14,572 bases of DNA from positions 1 to 14,572 of the forward strand of contig JASHRR010001236.1 of the NCBI GenBank assembly GCA_030037185.1. Reading direction: 5' to 3'. The position numbers and the translations under genes were made by a program. Positions 13,971-14,572 of this stretch are shown piece after piece (position 1 is the stretch's first letter; each line of letters starts with the position of its first letter). The stretch is from Xanthobacteraceae bacterium. GTDB lineage: Bacteria; Pseudomonadota; Alphaproteobacteria; Rhizobiales; Xanthobacteraceae. The notes beneath the pieces were generated by a model, which was given only the letters and a program-made list of their open reading frames with translations, made no database searches and was not told the origin of the DNA.

Positions 13971-14180
13971 GGCCTTTCCTTGTCCGCCTCACTAAGCTTC
14001 GGTCACATCGGCAACGGCCCGGTTGGAAGTGGACCAGGCCGTCAGCCTGGAGGGCGCGGCGCAATTGCGCTCGACATCTCAAAGCACCCTAGCCGAGGTC
14101 TGTCGAGACGTCGCCTGCCTTTGACGCGAGAACGGGCGCAATGCGCCGATTGCGCCCGACCAGCCCTCGGCGGCTGCCGG
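13971..14180. other. Spacer between the anti-sigma factor and ABM genes
   Basis: A 210-base spacer without a supported gene. It contains the ABM ribosome binding site (AAGGA close to 13970) and a strong hairpin near the end of the anti-sigma gene (14133-14158). No convincing -35/-10 pair was found for the ABM gene. Confidence 0.45.
14133..14158 (-). terminator. Hairpin downstream of the anti-sigma factor gene
   Basis: CGGGCGCAAT (14133-14142) pairs perfectly with ATTGCGCCCG (14149-14158) around a six-base loop. It begins 22 bases beyond the anti-sigma stop. The ten-base GC-rich stem suits a terminator, but no T-run follows on the minus strand (next bases TTCTCGCG), so a Rho-assisted or RNA-stabilising role is as likely. 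Confidence 0.4.
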
Positions 14181-14572
14181 CTACGGCTCCGCATTGCCGG
14201 CGCGGAAAGCCTTGGCGAAATTCTCAAGCTCGGGGGCCGCCAGGTCGGATACTGCCCAATAGGCGAGTTGGCCGTCGGTCCATTCAACCAGATTGTAGCC
14301 GTCGATGGGGTGAGGCGGCAGGCCAGCGCGACGCGGCTGCGCAAGCGCCATCAGGCTGATCACATGCAGGCGCGTGCGATACACCAAGGTCGGAACCGGC
14401 GTCAGACCGATCACGTCGATGCGACCGCCTACCAGCGCAAATCCCTGCGCTGCCAAATCGACGACCCGAGGCGACTGCGGCAGCTTGCCGTTGAACCACG
14501 GCTTGACGGTATGGCGATCTGACGAGGCGATATCGACCGCCTGCGGCGCCATCAGGCCACGCATGTGGCTAG
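14181..14572 (-). CDS. Anti-sigma factor, C-terminal part (cut by window edge)
   Basis: The last 130 or so codons of a gene that enters from beyond 14572; the frame stays open to the edge, so the ATG at 14564 is probably internal. The stretch DIASSDRHTVKPWFNGKLPQ, followed by VVDLAAQGFALVGGRIDVI and PTLVYRTRLHVISLMA, is characteristic of the extracytoplasmic half of transmembrane anti-sigma factors in rhizobia, after the zinc-binding and membrane parts, which are not in the window. The role would be to hold an ECF sigma factor at the membrane; that sigma gene would be expected further upstream on this strand, outside the window. The C-terminal end (WTDGQLAYWAVSDLAAPELENF) is complete. Confidence 0.8.
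   Translation of the reverse strand, partial: SHMRGLMAPQAVDIASSDRHTVKPWFNGKLPQSPRVVDLAAQGFALVGGRIDVIGLTPVPTLVYRTRLHVISLMALAQPRRAGLPPHPIDGYNLVEWTDGQLAYWAVSDLAAPELENFAKAFRAGNAEP

Noticed and set aside
13800..14522. A 240-codon plus-strand open frame across the ABM and anti-sigma genes
   Set aside because: It is antisense to two genes with clear family signatures and spans their spacer; its protein shows no domain.

Overview
The window is GC-rich and looks like an alphaproteobacterium of the Hyphomicrobiales (Bradyrhizobium / Xanthobacteraceae type). This is inferred from gene content: a compact type II secretion (T2SS) operon with a GspM of the T2SSM_b kind and a C/N-type last protein, DUF2076, DUF5996, and an anti-sigma factor C-terminus. 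Embedded palindromic repeats of the rhizobial mosaic kind agree. No species call is possible from the sequence alone.

Positions 256-8345, all on the minus strand, hold a tightly packed T2SS operon read in the order gspE, gspF, gspH, gspI, gspJ, gspK, gspL, gspM, gspC/N. Neighbouring genes are joined by 4-base ATGA or GTGA overlaps or by gaps under 15 bases. The one exception is a 131-base gap between gspF and gspH, exactly where the major pseudopilin gene gspG normally sits. No gspG, gspD (secretin) or gspO (prepilin peptidase) is seen here. Together the genes encode the assembly ATPase (E), platform protein (F), minor pseudopilin tip (H, I, J, K), the L/M inner-membrane pair and a proline-rich C-like protein. 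Three of these coding regions carry in-frame repeats: a palindrome mosaic in gspL, a smaller palindrome in gspC/N, and a 39-base tandem array in gspK.

Positions 8346-8968 form a gene-free divergent spacer. Next come a plus-strand PhzS-like FAD monooxygenase (8969-10225) and a convergent minus-strand single-domain cupin (10247-10696). A gene-poor stretch with clearly lower GC follows (10697-11635), then a plus-strand DUF5996 gene (11636-12589).

The right end is again all minus strand: a DUF2076 protein with a Gln/Pro/Gly repeat and an acidic tail, a small ABM-type (antibiotic biosynthesis monooxygenase fold) protein, and the C-terminal part of an anti-sigma factor cut by the window edge. Apart from the T2SS operon, the genes look like unlinked single transcription units. 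I see no CRISPR, tRNA, rRNA or intact insertion sequence.
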